A program made the translations under genes and the position numbers. A stretch of DNA of 60,000 nucleotides from positions 12,445,939-12,505,938 of the forward strand of contig CM055102.1 in assembly GCA_029204225.1 (NCBI GenBank). The letters are read 5' to 3'. How positions within the stretch are numbered: position 1 is the first letter of the stretch; the number at the start of each line of letters is the position of its first letter. The notes beneath the pieces are model-generated. The model searched no databases, had not been told where the DNA came from, and worked only from the letters and a program-made list of their open reading frames with translations. The DNA comes from Diphasiastrum complanatum. Taxonomy: Eukaryota > Streptophyta > Lycopodiopsida > Lycopodiales > Lycopodiaceae. Of the stretch, positions 10,701 to 23,800 are shown piece after piece.

Positions 10701-11079
10701 CCTAGTCAAAAAAAAAAACTAACTTACCCATTCACCACACACCACCCTTAACTAACTGGTGCATATATTCAAAAAAAAAAAAATAACAAACTTCCCAAAA
10801 CCAAAAAAAATAAAAGTAAAATAAGAACATCCCCAATGGAATACCATACAGATTTCCATATCACAGATGAATATCCACATGACATGTTGTCACCCAGAAC
10901 TGAAGAAATCAGACGTCTTAGGTTCTCCCGAATGCGGTCCCATATACACGAGTCGTCTACAAATCCATTCGACAGCAGTGAATCTGATAGAGCCGAGTCT
11001 TCGTGAGCTAGAGCCCATTTTTATGGTGCTGAACCCCCACAAGCCAGAACCCACCTTAATGCCGTTTTTGCTACCCACG

Positions 11080-12110
11080 ATGCTCATATTGAAAAACAAA
11101 CACCGAAACTAGATCTACCCAATTTTGACGGTAGTTCAGACACCCCCAAAGAATCTTGCAAATATTTGAGAATGCGTGCGACGTTTATGGAAAAACATCT
11201 CTTGACGCTATGGTCCAACTATTTTCTATGACCATGATCACTAAAGCACGTGACTAGTTTTTGAACCTCGATCGTGACGATAAGTTAGATTGGTCTGTAT
11301 TAAAAGAGTCATTTATCAAGCGTTTTAAGCCCTTTTATTTGATAGAGATTCCTTTTGTCAAATTGAGTAATATCAAGATGACAAAAGATGAACCCGTACG
11401 AGACTACATTGAGCGTTTCAGGCGCTTAAAAGGTCAAGTACAAGAATAGCCCACCGAACAGATGCTCATCATCTGGTTCCTAGTCGCACTTCCAAGATGG
11501 ATTAGACATGAGCTTAGATCCAATGATGAATATGCAAGCCTAAAGTTAGCTATGTCTGATGCCATCCACGAGGAAGATGCAAGATCCGATGTGGACGAAC
11601 CTAGGGAACGAAAATCACATCGTGCAATCCATGAGTCGAAGCCGATCGAGGAAACCAGAGATCAGCTTTGGAAATAACAAATGGAGTTGCTTATTCAGCA
11701 AGACCAACTACAAATGGAGAAACTCACTAAGGAGTTTTGTGATACCCTGACGTCTATCCAAAGCAGTATGCCTGGTCAACCAAACCCTGCCCAGGTACCT
11801 TATAGATGAAAACCCATCTAGTGCCCACGCTGCTGGACTATGCATCCTGCTGATGTTTGCCCTTCATATTAGCCTATCCAAGCACATACCATCCAACGAT
11901 ATGAAAAACAATCGTCACAATCTGGACTCATTCCTCGTCTTATCACGAATATTCCCCAGAAGTTTTAGACCGACTAGCCATACAAGATGGTTATGCCATT
12001 GCGCAAGGGCCAATGAACAACAAATGTTTCATTTGTGGTGAAACCGGCCATTTCATGGTTGATTGTCCAATCAAGACCAAGTACCATGCCACATGTCCTG
12101 ACTGTGTTAC
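11080..12110 (+). pseudogene. gag: Ty3/gypsy-like gag with zinc knuckle, broken
   Basis: Gag-type order is visible over several frames: PKLDLPNFDGSSDTPK, then FLNLDRDDKLDWSVLKESF and IKRFKP, KMTKDEPVRDYIERFRRLK, a stop, then LIIWFLVALPRWIRHELR. Near 12020 a CCHC zinc knuckle reads CFICGETGHFMVDC. Stops, for example after GQVQE at about 11449, and frame changes show it is dead. No protease or polymerase follows. It is distinct in sequence from the gag at 3.1-4.6 kb. Confidence 0.65.
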
Positions 12111-14147
12111 AAAACACAGTTTCAAAGACTACCAAAGACAACCCAACAAGATCCTACCTGCCTGACACATCTGTTACAAATCCGAAGAGTATCCCAATGA
12201 CAACACACCATGAGCACCATAGCAATCAATAGTTACACCTACTGCTCGACCGAGAAGTTTCTTGCAACTTCTACATAACCCTATGATTATCCAGATCACT
12301 CATGTCACACAGATGCTACTTATGAAATGAGTTCTTGCCAAAAGAAAGAAGAACATTTTTCTCCCTTTCTGCAACCTCAAATCAATCTCTCTTCCACATC
12401 CTGAGATGATTTCCAAGGCCTTACAATGGATATAATCACCAACTATGGGAATAGGAAATCTTTATAGAAATTTATTTTAATGAATCCTCTGATAGACGAG
12501 TACTATGAAAATAGTATCTTTTGGTTCCATGCATTTCAAGCTATATCTTACAACATCTACTATCCATGATGGTAGATTTCGTGTCACCCATCCCACCCAT
12601 GTCACAACTTTTTACTGTACCACACAGTGCAAGATTGCACTCCTCAAGGTGCATTATCAATGTTGATGAACGACTTCCTGTTTGTCAAGTCCTCTACAAT
12701 TTCCACTCTCTGTAAAGATGGTATCTTCCTTGTTTATTTTTTGTCATTTTTTTATTTGATAGTTTTTTTTTTCTAGTTGCATCTATTTTTTCTAGATTTT
12801 TTTTTATCAAGGATAGCCATTGAACCAGTGAACTCTTGTAGCGTATCTCAAAAATGCATTTTCATTCATCTATCCATCTTCAGATCACCTTGTACAGAGT
12901 TTAGGATTTTTGAGCATATTCCAAAATCCATGCCACTTCTGAGTTGAGTCATGCATGCATCTCACTGCCATATTAGTTTTCGAGCCAACTACAGCAAGTT
13001 CGAGACAAATTTAATTAAAATCTGTTCAATCTTTAGTCCAGTCGCATGTTCAACGTGTTTCAACTGTGAGTTCCAAATGACAATCCAACCTTGAGCATGC
13101 AGGTTACCAATAACATCATCCCCACCAACAGCTGTTGGGGAGGGGGGGGGAGAGTGGATTTTCTTGGATCCACTAGGAGCATTTACATTGCCAACAACAA
13201 CATTAGCAGATTGACAGCCAAGGTCATGAAACCAAAGACAACAAAGACACGACTAACAAGGCAGATGTGCAATCCAAAGAGACTCAATCAGAAGAAGTAC
13301 CCCAGTCATGACGAAGATCCTTCAACCTATAGGAAGTACAAGTATTGGAAAATCATTCTTCTCGTTCATCCACTCCCATGCCTATACTATCATCCACACC
13401 GTCTATTGATGCCACCACCACCATCCTATCTTCCATCTCTCTGTTCACCATCATTCCACTGTTCATCTGAGAAATCTCCAATTTTTAGACCTTGATAGGC
13501 TTACCGAAACAGATAAAAGATCATTGCAAATGCCTTGCGGAGACCAACCACATTGGTTGATCAACCAGAAAAGATCTAAGAATCACCTAGAAGAAATAAA
13601 GAGAAAGATCCAAGAAGCTGAGGAGAAAAGGATGAAACTTAAGCAACAATTGAGTCAAATCGATCTTGATCAAAATAAACTCTCTAGAGCAATGATAGTC
13701 AAATCTCCTCCTATGAAGTCCAAAGAGATCCAAAAGTAATGGTTCAAAAGAAGAAACTACAAAAAAAATAAAGACAATTGTGAGCCTACAGGACAAAGTG
13801 AACAAGTAGCAGTCAAAGCTCGCCATTGCAAGGCTCCAAGGCTACAATTGTAGAACTATCGATTCCTTCATCCTTCCACCAAGCCCCTATCCAACCCATC
13901 TATCCAAATATGTTTCTATCATCCATTTGTTAATGAGTCCATTCTCTTGAAGACTATTAATCCAAGGGCAGATTGTAGAAAGCAATTTTTTGATAAAGAC
14001 TGGCAATATTAAGCACTCGGTTTTATGCAGGCGAACGAGGATCTATGCTTTTCCAAGTGCTGATCAAAGATGCCAATGCAAAGTGGAGCAATATCATCCA
14101 ATATGGGGTGTAGGGGGTCCTGCAACACATTAGGGTTGGGATGATAT
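12111..14147. other. Two kilobases without a recognised gene
   Basis: The sequence may be remnant internal retroelement sequence after the gypsy gag. One 71-residue plus-strand frame at 13524-13739 is predicted coiled coil (HLEEIKRKIQEAEEKRMKLK) and may be a decayed structural piece. A G-run lies at 13140-13151 and T-runs at 12735-12810. Nothing else can be supported. Confidence 0.4.
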
Positions 14148-15602
14148 TGGCTGATTCTGACGACTCCCCAAGATACTTGGCCACAGCTACCCGACACGTC
14201 TCACCTTAGACTGAGCAGGTCTCTGAGAAGACGAAATGAACGAATAGTGAGAGCCGAGAAATACTAGTTAATATTGTCAAGTAGAAACTATGTAAGCCTC
14301 ATGGCGAATCCCGAAAGATGGAATGACCATGTAGAAAATAGTATTTCTTGGCAAATGTAATAAATGCAAGTAGGCCCCTCTTAGAAAAGTAGAGTGAGCC
14401 ACCTTTTGATGGTGACATCTAGCGCAGAGCATAGTTTCACTTGTAATTTGTGTAATGTGGAAATGCCACTAGGATGCCACCTAAGGAGCTCTTTTGCTTA
14501 TTTAAGAGACTCTCCCTTTGTAGAAGGGAAACTTTTGTAAATGTATCTACTCCATGCTGAAATAAGTAGATCTTCCATGAGTTTTGATGCATTCTTGAGA
14601 TCCTTGATCATTCTTGTTTCTTGAGTGATGCTTTAATGATCTTGCCCCTCCATCTCCTTTGTGTGTGGTTGTGGATCTAGGGAGGACTAGTTTCTTGTTT
14701 CCTTCATTTATGACTGTGGATTAATTTAGGATTCAACATTGTGGTAATCAGTCATGAGTTGGTTTGCAGTGTAAATCTTGCAAATCCCTTTGCATTCCAT
14801 TTCTTGATGTTCTTGAGATCCAAGAATCAAGAAACGGTGTTTCTTGATCTTTGGAATCTCAAAATGCTTTAGATTAGTTCTTGTTTCTTGTTTCTAGTTG
14901 TGGATTAGATTACTTGTTTTGGTGGATTAACATAGGATTCAAGCCTCCAAGAGATTTGTAGCTAATAATGTGGCATAGGTCATGCATATCCATTACATTT
15001 TAGTTTCTTGAGTTTCTTGGAAAGTTCAACAATCAAGAAGATGGAGCTTCTTGGTTCTTGAATGCTTGTAGAAGTCAGTTTTCTTGTTTTGATGTGGAAT
15101 GAGACATGCTAGAGTAATATTTTGAACTTGCAAGTAGATTAGTTTTAGTTTTGCAAGGATCTGTCTAGCAATATTGCCATAGAATCTCCAACCGAGTTTC
15201 GAGAAGATCTATTTTAGGCATTCTTGGTGTGCTTGCATGGTAGAATGATTGCAAGTGATTTCAAGAGTTTAAGAGTGTTCAAAATTTGAGTATCCGTGAG
15301 ATTTTGAACCATACTACAACACTGAGAATCTGCTGCCTTGGGCATTGAACCAAACCGAAATAATCAAGAACACGCCTAGCTAACAACCAAGATAGAGGTA
15401 GCATAAGCTGTTGCAGAGAAGACAAGAAATAACCAGTAGACAGATAGCGAATCTGCCTACATTTGGTGCAAATTGCTGCTTGAACTCTACACCTCATAAA
15501 TCCATACCTTCTGCAACAATCTTCTTGAACAAGCATTCTCCTTGAATCTGTTTTTCCATCGAAAATCCAAAACAAGTCATATTTTGACATTTTTTTGAAA
15601 AG
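14148..15602. repeat. R repeat family, copy A
   Basis: Starts TTGGCTGATTCTGACGA and ends at the TTGAAAAG boundary shared with copies B and C. Relative to C it carries an additional block at 14331-14796 (466 bp) with TATTTAAGAG near 14500 and a CTTGTTTCTTG-rich end; copy B carries the same block. It preserves the empty site for the copia insertion in copy B: AACGGTGTTTCTTGATC is uninterrupted at about 14834-14850. It also lacks the 377-bp MITE found in copy B (site near 15050). The minus-strand ParB-like gene begins immediately at its right edge. Confidence 0.8.
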
Positions 15603-17306
15603 TGTGACATTGTTCATACATGATTGGCTTATAAAAAACTGTAGCGTTTGGTTTTTCTTCCAATAATTCAACATCGGCCATAGTGTCCTCATCAATACAA
15701 TCTTTGACTTCTTGGTAGATAATGGATGGCATTTGATTGCCATCAACTCCTATTAGACTATTCCAATCTTTCTTTTCTTCCATCTTGGATATGAATGCCA
15801 TCACTATACAAAGATCGTGGCTGAGAATATACTTTTTGGTTTGGATGTTTCTCTTGGTAAATGATCCATATTGTATAGAAAATGAACCTACTATGTGTTT
15901 CAAGGTATTCTCTAAATGGTACAATGAAGGACCATATGGAACAAATGCAATAAGCACATACGAATCACCTGAGCAATACAATCCACTAGCCTTTTAAACG
16001 ACTCTGTCATCCATTCGACATCTTTCCCTTGTGAGGTTGTGTCTAGATAACCAAGCCGATGTCGTTGCTATTACCACAAGTTGCTACCACTTCAGTAAAA
16101 CATAATAGCATAGGCCTATCATTACATATCTTCCATGGTTTTTCAAGAGTGCATTGTTGTATTCCAGACACCCTAATATAGGCCAATCATAATTTCGTTT
16201 GCATAGTTTCTGGAAATTCTGCTTTTTGTTTTGTTTTGTTTTGTTGATAGCATTTTTCATCTACTAAACACTACCTTTGTACATTTTTTTATATGTACCT
16301 TCTTGTATTCCATACTTTCTCTCTACTTCGTCATATACTAGATTCTTGTTGCCTGAAAGATTTTCCAAAAAATCACATATGGCACTTTTCAAAACCCTAT
16401 TATACTTGTAGTTGAGAGCAACATCCTCCATGTCCTCGTGGTCTTTTAGAGTTTTTATCCTCTTCAAAAGAATTTTACCTCGAAGGATTTGATCTTGTAT
16501 CTTGTATATTTCAACTTGTATCAAACCTTGAATACAACAAAACAAACTAGCACTGAGCGATGTAGTTTCGTCGCCTTGTATTTTTCACTATCTTTTTTCG
16601 AATGCAAAGAACACAAATTTCCAGTAGTGCCAGCAAGTTGTCCAACAACATAGTTTTCGATAATTGTAATCCATCTATCGAACAAGGATCTTTCACAAAG
16701 GATCATATGCATATCATGCTTAGTGCTCATTTTTTCCATTGTTACTTAAATTGTATCAATGAATTCCTACACAAAACATCAGACAAAGGGATTAATTTAC
16801 ATAGTAACTAGTATTAAATAACAAATGATAATTACCTCAAAATCAAATTAAAAAATATGGACATATCGTCCACTTTGTACCCACCGTAGAGTGTCCTCCA
16901 CTTGGCTTTGCTGGATAGCCGTAATTCTCCCATTGTTGACGAGCTTGAGTAAGTACATCTTGATATGGTATTTTTTTCAGCACTGCTTGATGTACTTCAT
17001 TTTGCATCCTTGAAAGTTTAACAAACCTAATAGCATCTTGAGCACATAATAATCTAGATGTCCTATGACCAAAAATTCTCAAAAAATATGATGGACAATG
17101 AGGTACTTCCAATAGCTTCCTTGCAGCCATAATTGAATGTTGTCTAGAGATTATATAATATCTATATGATAACAACATCTCTTCTTTGATTTCATTTTTG
17201 CAAAGCATTCTTCTCATTTTAACATCATATGGAACAAGATCATCAATCATGTCAACTGAACTTGCTTTTTTTGCAAACGTGATCATTAGTTGATGAAGGT
17301 GGTGCT
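15577..17306 (-). pseudogene. ParB/sulfiredoxin-like protein gene, copy A, disrupted
   Basis: Minus-strand paralogue of the gene at 26637-28582. The upstream exon encodes HHLHQLM, DLVPYDVKMRRML and YYIISRQHSIMAARKLLEV, which fits the ParB/Srx-type box (normally G-H/Q-H-x-x-A). Here the Gly before QHS is Arg. The gene is truncated at 17306 by a copia LTR that replaces its N-terminus. At the end of this exon the splice donor GT of copy B is AT in copy A. Later exons (STKHDMHMILCERSLFDRW; LVYDEVERKYGIQ; SGDSYVLIAFVPYG) are separated by frame changes and stops, several shared with copy B. It is therefore a pseudogene. The function of the family in plants is not known to me; the ParB-like call rests on motif pattern. 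Confidence 0.6.
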
Positions 17307-18044
17307 TGTAGATTCCACACATGTGGAGTGTCCACAACATGTACTTGTGAACTCCTAAGGTGTGTAGATGCACCAAGAACAAGACTAGATTGAGATTCAA
17401 GATCTATCTTTGAATCTATGGCAAAAACACACTACTACATGCATTCAATCATTTCCAACTCTCACTCACACGTGTGAGAAGTATTCAAAAATTATTCTAA
17501 GTAAAAACAAGCTGCTCTCCTCGAGTAGAGAGAGAAAATCATCATGATCTCTCGGGTAGAGAGAGAGAGAGAGCTAGAAATCCAATAACACTCAAAATCC
17601 ACACAATCTCCAAATCAATTAGATCCAAAATGAGGAATACAATGATACTAGTAGATCCACGAGCTACCACTATGCTTAACTATGATTGGACCACACTTTG
17701 TCACCTCTTAATCCTATTGGACCATTGATCCATGTACCTCATAATTCTATTGGACTATTTCAAGAAAACCTCAAATTCCTATTGGAACTCACGTGGTTCC
17801 ACCTCTAAATCCTATTGGACCTCTTAGAATTCATCAAACAAAAGCATTACACTTGTCTACACTCTAATTGGCACCAGTTTAGCCTCTTACTCTATTTTGG
17901 CTCAATAGTGGCATTACAAGTGGAAATGCATAATTTGCCATCTATGCCAAATTTGTTCCTATCAACATCCTACACGTAGATGCTTGATATATAAAACATA
18001 AGACCCCTATATCTAACATAGATAATCTTTTTCAATTCTTCACA
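17307..18044 (-). repeat. 3' LTR of truncated copia element
   Basis: 738 bp, bounded TG...CA. It matches the 737-bp LTRs of the complete copia element in inverted orientation but is clearly more diverged. CTCCTAAAAAATTATC next to it (18045 onward) is the reverse complement of the polypurine tract. Confidence 0.9.
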
Positions 18045-18052
18045 CTCCTAAA

Positions 18053-18878
18053 AAATTATCTATAAAAGCATTGATCTTGATATAACTCCAAGATTAGATC
18101 TATGCTTGATGAAAGCACTTTTGCTCAAAGGCTTGGTGAGTAGATCGGCAATACAAGAGGACGAGTTGACATGCTCCAAATAGATTTCTCCTCCAATAAG
18201 CTTTTCTCTCACAAAATGGTGTGCCACTTCTATGTGCTTGCTTCTTGCATGAAATATGGGATTATTAGCAAGAGCTTGGGCCGAGATGTTATCACACTTG
18301 ATCATTGGTAGATCATCTTCCTTGATGCACTTTAAATCCATTAAAAACCTCTTGATCCAAAGCACCTCTTTGGTAGTTGTAGTGAGTGCTTTGTACTCGA
18401 CCTCACATGAAGAGAGAGATATAGTATCTTGCATTTTGGAAAGCCAAGATATTAGATTGCCTCCAAGAAAGATAGTGTATGCACTAATAGACTTTCAATC
18501 CATCTTGTCACTTGCAAAGTCCAAATCAGAGTAGCCAACAATGGATAGATCTTCACTTTTATAAAGTAGACCAGAATCACAAGATGAAGATACATATCTC
18601 AGACTCCTCTTGGCAATCTTCCAATGATGGATCTTAGGATCTTGCATAAATTGACTCAATTTGTGCACACAAAAACTTAGATCGGGCATAGTAATGATAA
18701 GCCAAATCAAGGAGCCTACAAGACTCCTAAAAAGTGTGATGTCCTCAAAGGATCTTTCATCACCTTTATTAGGATCTTTTACAATTTGATCCATTGGAAT
18801 ATCTATGCTCTTAGAATTTTCCATATGGAATCTTTTCAACATAGAGTGAGCATATCTAGATTGGCATATAAAGACATA
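18053..18878 (-). pseudogene. pol: Copia RT C-terminus and RNase H fragment
   Basis: Reads VFICQSRYAHSML, GSLIWLIITMPDLSF, HHWKIAKRSLRYVSSS, then RNase H with SLSSCEVEYKAL and LLTKPLSK. One internal nonsense codon (at about 18495; Lys follows) separates two otherwise in-frame halves. It retains a KSEDLS segment that has been lost by a 16-bp deletion in the complete element, so it documents the undeleted ancestral state. Confidence 0.9.
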
Positions 18879-19371
18879 GGCAAATGTAATAAATGCAAGT
18901 AGGACCCTCTTATAAAAGTAGAGTGAGCCACCTTTTGATGGTGACATCTAGTGGAGAGCATAATTCCACTTGTAATTTGTGTAATGTGGAAATGCCACTA
19001 GGAAGCCACCTAAGGAGCTCTCTTGCTTATTTAGGAGACTCTCCCTTTGTAGAAGGGAAGCTTTTGTAAATGTATCTACTCCATAAAGAAATGAGAAGAT
19101 CTTCCATGAGTTTTGATGCATTCTTGAGATCCTTGATCATTCTTGTTTCTTGAGTGATGCTTTAATGATCTCGCCCCTCCATCTCCTCTGTGTGTGGTTG
19201 TGGATCTAGGGAGGACTAGTTTCTTGTTTCCTTCATTTATGATTGTGGATTAATTTAGGATTCAACATTGTGGTAATCCGTCATGAGTTGGTTTACGGTG
19301 TAAATCTTGCAAATCCCTTTGCGTTCCATTTCTTGATGTTATTGAGATCAAGAATCAAGAAACGGTGTTTC
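18879..19371. repeat. R repeat family, copy B, left part
   Basis: Starts GGCAAATGTAATAAATGC, equivalent to position 14354 of copy A, because the preceding R sequence was lost at the copia junction. It continues to GGTGTTTC, where the complete copia element is inserted, and resumes at 25595. Confidence 0.85.
19367..19371. repeat. Target-site duplication of copia, left
   Basis: GTTTC immediately before the 5' LTR. The same five bases follow the 3' LTR at 25595-25599. R copies A and C have a single GTTTC at this site, which confirms the insertion point. Confidence 0.95.
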
Positions 19372-20108
19372 TGTGAAGAATTGAAAAAGATTATCTATGT
19401 TAGATATAGGGGTCTTATGTTTTTTACATCAAGCATCTAGGTGTAGGATGTTGATAGGAATAAATTTGGCATAGATGGCAAATTATGCATTTCCACTTGT
19501 AATGCCACTATTGAGCCAAAAAAGAGTAAGAGGCTAAACACTTGCTAATTAGATTGTAGACAAGTGTAAAGTTTTTGTTTGATGAATTCCAAGAGGTCCA
19601 ATAGGATATAGAGGTGGAACCTTGTGAGGTCCAATAGGAAATTGAGGTGTGCTTGAATATAGTCCAATAGAATTAAGAGGTGCATAGATCAATGATCCAA
19701 TAGGATCAAGAGGTGACAAAATGTGGTCCAATCATAGTTAAGCATAGTGGTAGCTCGTGGACCTACTAGTATCATTGTACTCCTCATTTTGAAGTCAATT
19801 GATTTGGTGATTTCATGGATTTTGTGAGTTATTGGATTTCTAGCTTTCTCTCTCTACCCGAGAGCTCTTGATGAATTTTCTCTCTCTACCCGAGGAGAGC
19901 AGCTTGTTTTTACTTAGATTATTTTTTGAATACTTCCCACACGTGTGAGTGAGAGTTGGAAGTGATTGAATGCATGTAGTAGTGTGTTTTTGCCATTGGA
20001 TTCAAGATTGATCTTGAATCTCAATCTAGTCTTGATCTTGGTGCAGCTACACACCTTAGGAGATCACAAGTACATGTAGTGGACAGTCCACACGTGTGAA
20101 ATTCAGCA
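19372..20108 (+). repeat. 5' LTR of copia element
   Basis: Begins TGTGAAGAATTG and ends AAATTCAGCA. It contains repeated GGTCCAATAGGA words (several in 19590-19735) and a palindrome CTCTCTACCCGAG motif near 19850-19890. The first bases differ from the 3' LTR (TGTTAAG). Confidence 0.97.
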
Positions 20109-20121
20109 TGGTATCAGAGCC
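20109..20121 (+). other. Primer binding site, initiator tRNA-Met
   Basis: TGGTATCAGAGCC immediately follows the 5' LTR with no spacer. This is the classical plant copia primer site, complementary to the 3' end of initiator methionyl-tRNA. Confidence 0.95.
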
Positions 20122-20865
20122 TACCTAAGGTTACCATGCATTTTGATCCATCTAAGTGAAAAAAATTTCATCAATCTTGAGCTAGAAGTTGTCAAGGCCC
20201 ATTTTCCTAGCTATCTTGTTCAATCTTGGATCAAAAGAGATCAAAAGAACATTGATTGGGTTTGACCTGGTACTGTACGGAATCAGGTGCTCAAACACGT
20301 GTGAGAAACATCCAATTTCAGTTTGGAAGTTCTCTCTCATGTTTGATCCATTTATCTTGCTTGATAGCTTGTTTTGAAGCTATTTTTGTCTAGTTTCTGT
20401 TGCAATCAGTTTCATTCCATTTGGTTGAGCCAATCAAAAGTTATAAGCTTTTGAAGAGGGTTAGGTAGGGCACCTAGAACTGGGTGGACACATTTGGTTT
20501 GGTCAAGAGGTTGCTTGGTTGATTCAAAATCACAGTTGTATGCTTGCCAATCTCATCTATATGTGATCTAGGCACTGTTTTGAGATCTTAGCCATTTTGT
20601 TTCATGCAATATCATTGTATTTGAGTCAAATTTGGTTTCTTAGTGTATTTCACACGTGCTAAGAGTGTTAGATCCTAACTTTGCCTATATTCCATCATTT
20701 GATGTGAAATAGATCTTGTTTTAGAGAGATTTGAGTAGCTAGTGAGAATCAATTCACAAATTGTTGTAAGATCTTTCATAGGAGGAGATAGTACTCAATT
20801 ATTGGATCCTATTGAAAGTGTGTAACAACATTTATTGTTCATCATTTGAGTTTTCTTCACTTCAA

Positions 20866-23800
20866 ATGTCTTCAATGGGTTCATCCTTGTTGGAACCAAG
20901 TGAAAGATTGACCACTTCAAATTATTCAATTTGGAAAATGAGGATGGAGTCCATCTTGATCTTTCAAGACGTGATGGACATAGTTCTTGGCCTTGAAGAA
21001 GAACCACAAGTTCTTCAAGAGGTTCAAAAATACAAAAAGAAAGCTAGGATGGCTCTCCACTACATTAAGATGAATGTCTCTAATGAGATATTGAGGGAGA
21101 TAGGTACTTGTACAACAGCCAAAGAAGCTTGGGATTGTCTCAAGACTATCTATGAGGCTAAGAATACCTCTAGGCTTCTCACTCTTAGGAATCAAATCTT
21201 TCAAAGTAGCCAAAAGAGTGATGAGAGTGCATCTAGTTATGTTTTGAGAGTAAAAGATATTCATAGAGAGCTTGCTTGTATTGGTGATTCCATCAATCAA
21301 AATGAGCTAGTTCAAGTCATTCGCAATGGCTTGAGAAGTGAATTTGATAATCTTGTCCAATCCTATGCCATTAAGGAGGAGCTACCAAGTTTGGAGGCTC
21401 TCCAAAGTGTGCTGATTTCAGAAGAATCAAGACAAGAGTACAAGCTCTTGAGGATGGACAAGCTTTCTCTCACTCATAATGATGGCAAAGCTCTCTTTGC
21501 CAAGGATAAGTACAAAGAGAGGAGCAAGAACCAACATCAACAATCCTCAAGCAAGGACAAAGTCAAATCCAAAGACAAAGATGAGGAGGAAGATGATTCC
21601 TCTAATGCTTCATCATCCAAGCTCAAGAAAAAGAAGAAGATCAAGTGCTTTTATTGTGGCAAGAAAGGTCATTATGCCACCAATTGCTTCAAAAAGAAGA
21701 ATCAACTCAAGCAAGCCAATATTACCAATGAGAAGGAAGACACTATTGCAAGTGATGGAGAGGGATCTCTTATGGTCTCTAGTTTCTCATCTACTCCTTT
21801 CAAGAAGGACGGCCTATGGTATATTGATAGTGGAGCCTCTTCACATATGTGTAGCTCCAAGGACTCTTTCTCTTCTATTGCACCTTATGATGGAGTGAAG
21901 AAATCAATATACACTGCAAATGATTTTGAATGTCCTATTGAAGGCATAGGGAACATTCCCTTGAAGCTTGCATCCTCTAAAGTTCTTTCTCTCTCTAGAG
22001 TTTTTTATGTACCTAAGCTTACCAAGAATCTTATTAGTGTTGGCCAATTGCTTGATAATGGCCTTGATGTAAAATTCAATGTTGATACTTGCACTATCAA
22101 GAAGAATGATGAGATACTTGCATTAGGATCTAGATTTGGTGGCATCTATAAACTAGATCCAAATGAGTATGTGAATGCTTGTAATGTTGCTCTTGTGAAC
22201 AAGCTCTCTATGGAGGAATTATGGCATAGGAGGTTGGGACATCCCAAGTACAAATCCATGCTCTCTATGATCAAAGAATCCAAAGCTATTGGCTTGCCAA
22301 AGTCATTCTCCAAGAAGTTCAGGCCTTGTGAGGCTTGTGCTATTGCTAAATCTCACAAAAAGCCATTTACAAGATCTTCTATCAAAAGCAAGCATCCTTT
22401 AGAGTTAATCCACTTGGATGTGCATTTCTCATCAACTACAAGCAAGGGAGGAGCCACTTGTTTTGTTACTTTCATTGATGATTACACAAGATTCACTTGG
22501 ATATATCTTCTTGCTTCTAAATCTATGGTGTTTGATCATTTCCTTATTTTCAAAGCTTATGTAGAGAAGCAATTCTCATTCAATATTAAAGCTCTTAGAA
22601 GTGATGGAGGTGGAGAATATATCTCCAATAAATTTCAAGATTTTTGTGAGCTTGAAGGCATTAAAAGAGAGTTTTCTTGTGCCTACTCTCCATCTCAAAA
22701 TGGAGTGGCCGAGAGAAAGAATAGATCTCTATGTGAATGTGCAAAATCTATGAGAATTGAGGAATCTTTGCCCAAAGATTTTTGGGGAGAAGCCATTAAT
22801 TGTGCAAATTATCTTTGCAATAGGCTCCCACATATAGCTCTTGGAGGAAAGTCACCATATGAAATCTTATTTTTGAAGAAGCCTAAGGTTGATCACCTTA
22901 GAGTTTTTGGATGCTTATGCTTTGTCCATATTCCCTTGGAAACAAGGAAGAAGGAAGATCCTAGTGCATGCAAAGGTATCATGGTTGGATACTCATCCAC
23001 CAAGAAGGCCTATAGAGTCTTTATACTCTCTACTTCTCAAGTTATTGAAAGTAGAGATGTTGTCTTTCATGAAGATCAACACTCATCTTTTGAAGAGGCT
23101 GAGATCAAGAAATCTATGGATGCATCATCAATTATTGATTTTGAAGACAATCATGATGTGATGGGGTCGAGATTTGAAGAAGACTCTCCTCGGATTTTTT
23201 CACCAAGAAGATCCATGAGAGATAGATCCGAGCCTAAGAGGCTCTCATATGTTGACAAAGGCAAACAAGTGGATCTTGATTCCACTAATTATGTTTTTTC
23301 TGTCTCTAATGAAAAGCCAAGGAATGTACAAGAGGCACTCAATACCAAGGAGTGGTATGATGCCATGAAGCAAGAGTATGATGCATTGATCACCAACAAT
23401 ACTTGGGAGCTTGTGGATCCTCCTTCCAACAAGCATGTGATTGGTTGCAAGTGGGTATTTCGGATCAAGTTCAATCATGATGGCACCATCAACAAGCATA
23501 AAGCAAGATTATGTGCCAAAGGATTTGCTCAAATCCATGGTCTTGATTATGAGGAGACCTTTGCACCCGTTGCAAAGATGGTGACAATAGGAATTCTTAT
23601 TTCTCTTGCTTGTTTTTTCAAGTGGAAGATGTTCCAATTAGATGTATCCAATGCTTTTCTAAATGGTTATTTGGAGGAGTTGATCTATATGGAACAACCT
23701 CAAGGATTCATCAAGGATGAGTCCAAAGTGTGCTTGCTCTTCAAAAGTCTTTATGGACTCAAGCAAGCACCAAGATCATGGTATTCAAGACTTAACTCTT

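Larger units (their letters stand above)
17307..18878 (-). mobile_element. Truncated copia element, same family as the 19.4-25.6 kb element
   Basis: On the minus strand it contains, in element order, the 3' end of reverse transcriptase, RNase H, a polypurine tract and a 3' LTR. Its truncated end abuts R copy B exactly at 18878/18879, so more than 4 kb of the element (5' LTR, gag, protease, integrase, most of RT) is missing. The LTR side interrupts the ParB-like gene copy A. Confidence 0.9.

Noticed and set aside
16860-16875. AT-AC (U12-type) intron at the copy A ParB-like donor (ATATGT)
   Set aside because: The U12 consensus ATATCC is not matched and copy B has an ordinary GTATGT donor, so a simple G-to-A loss is more likely.
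18256-18534. Plus-strand frame opposite the copia RNase H (also at 24359-24637 on the minus strand, and 45327-45569)
   Set aside because: All three are antisense shadows of RNase H and occur only because that domain is repeated.
21479-21898. Second overlapping frame inside copia gag
   Set aside because: Lys/Arg-rich shadow of the gag linker; gag-pol is open in the main frame with all motifs.
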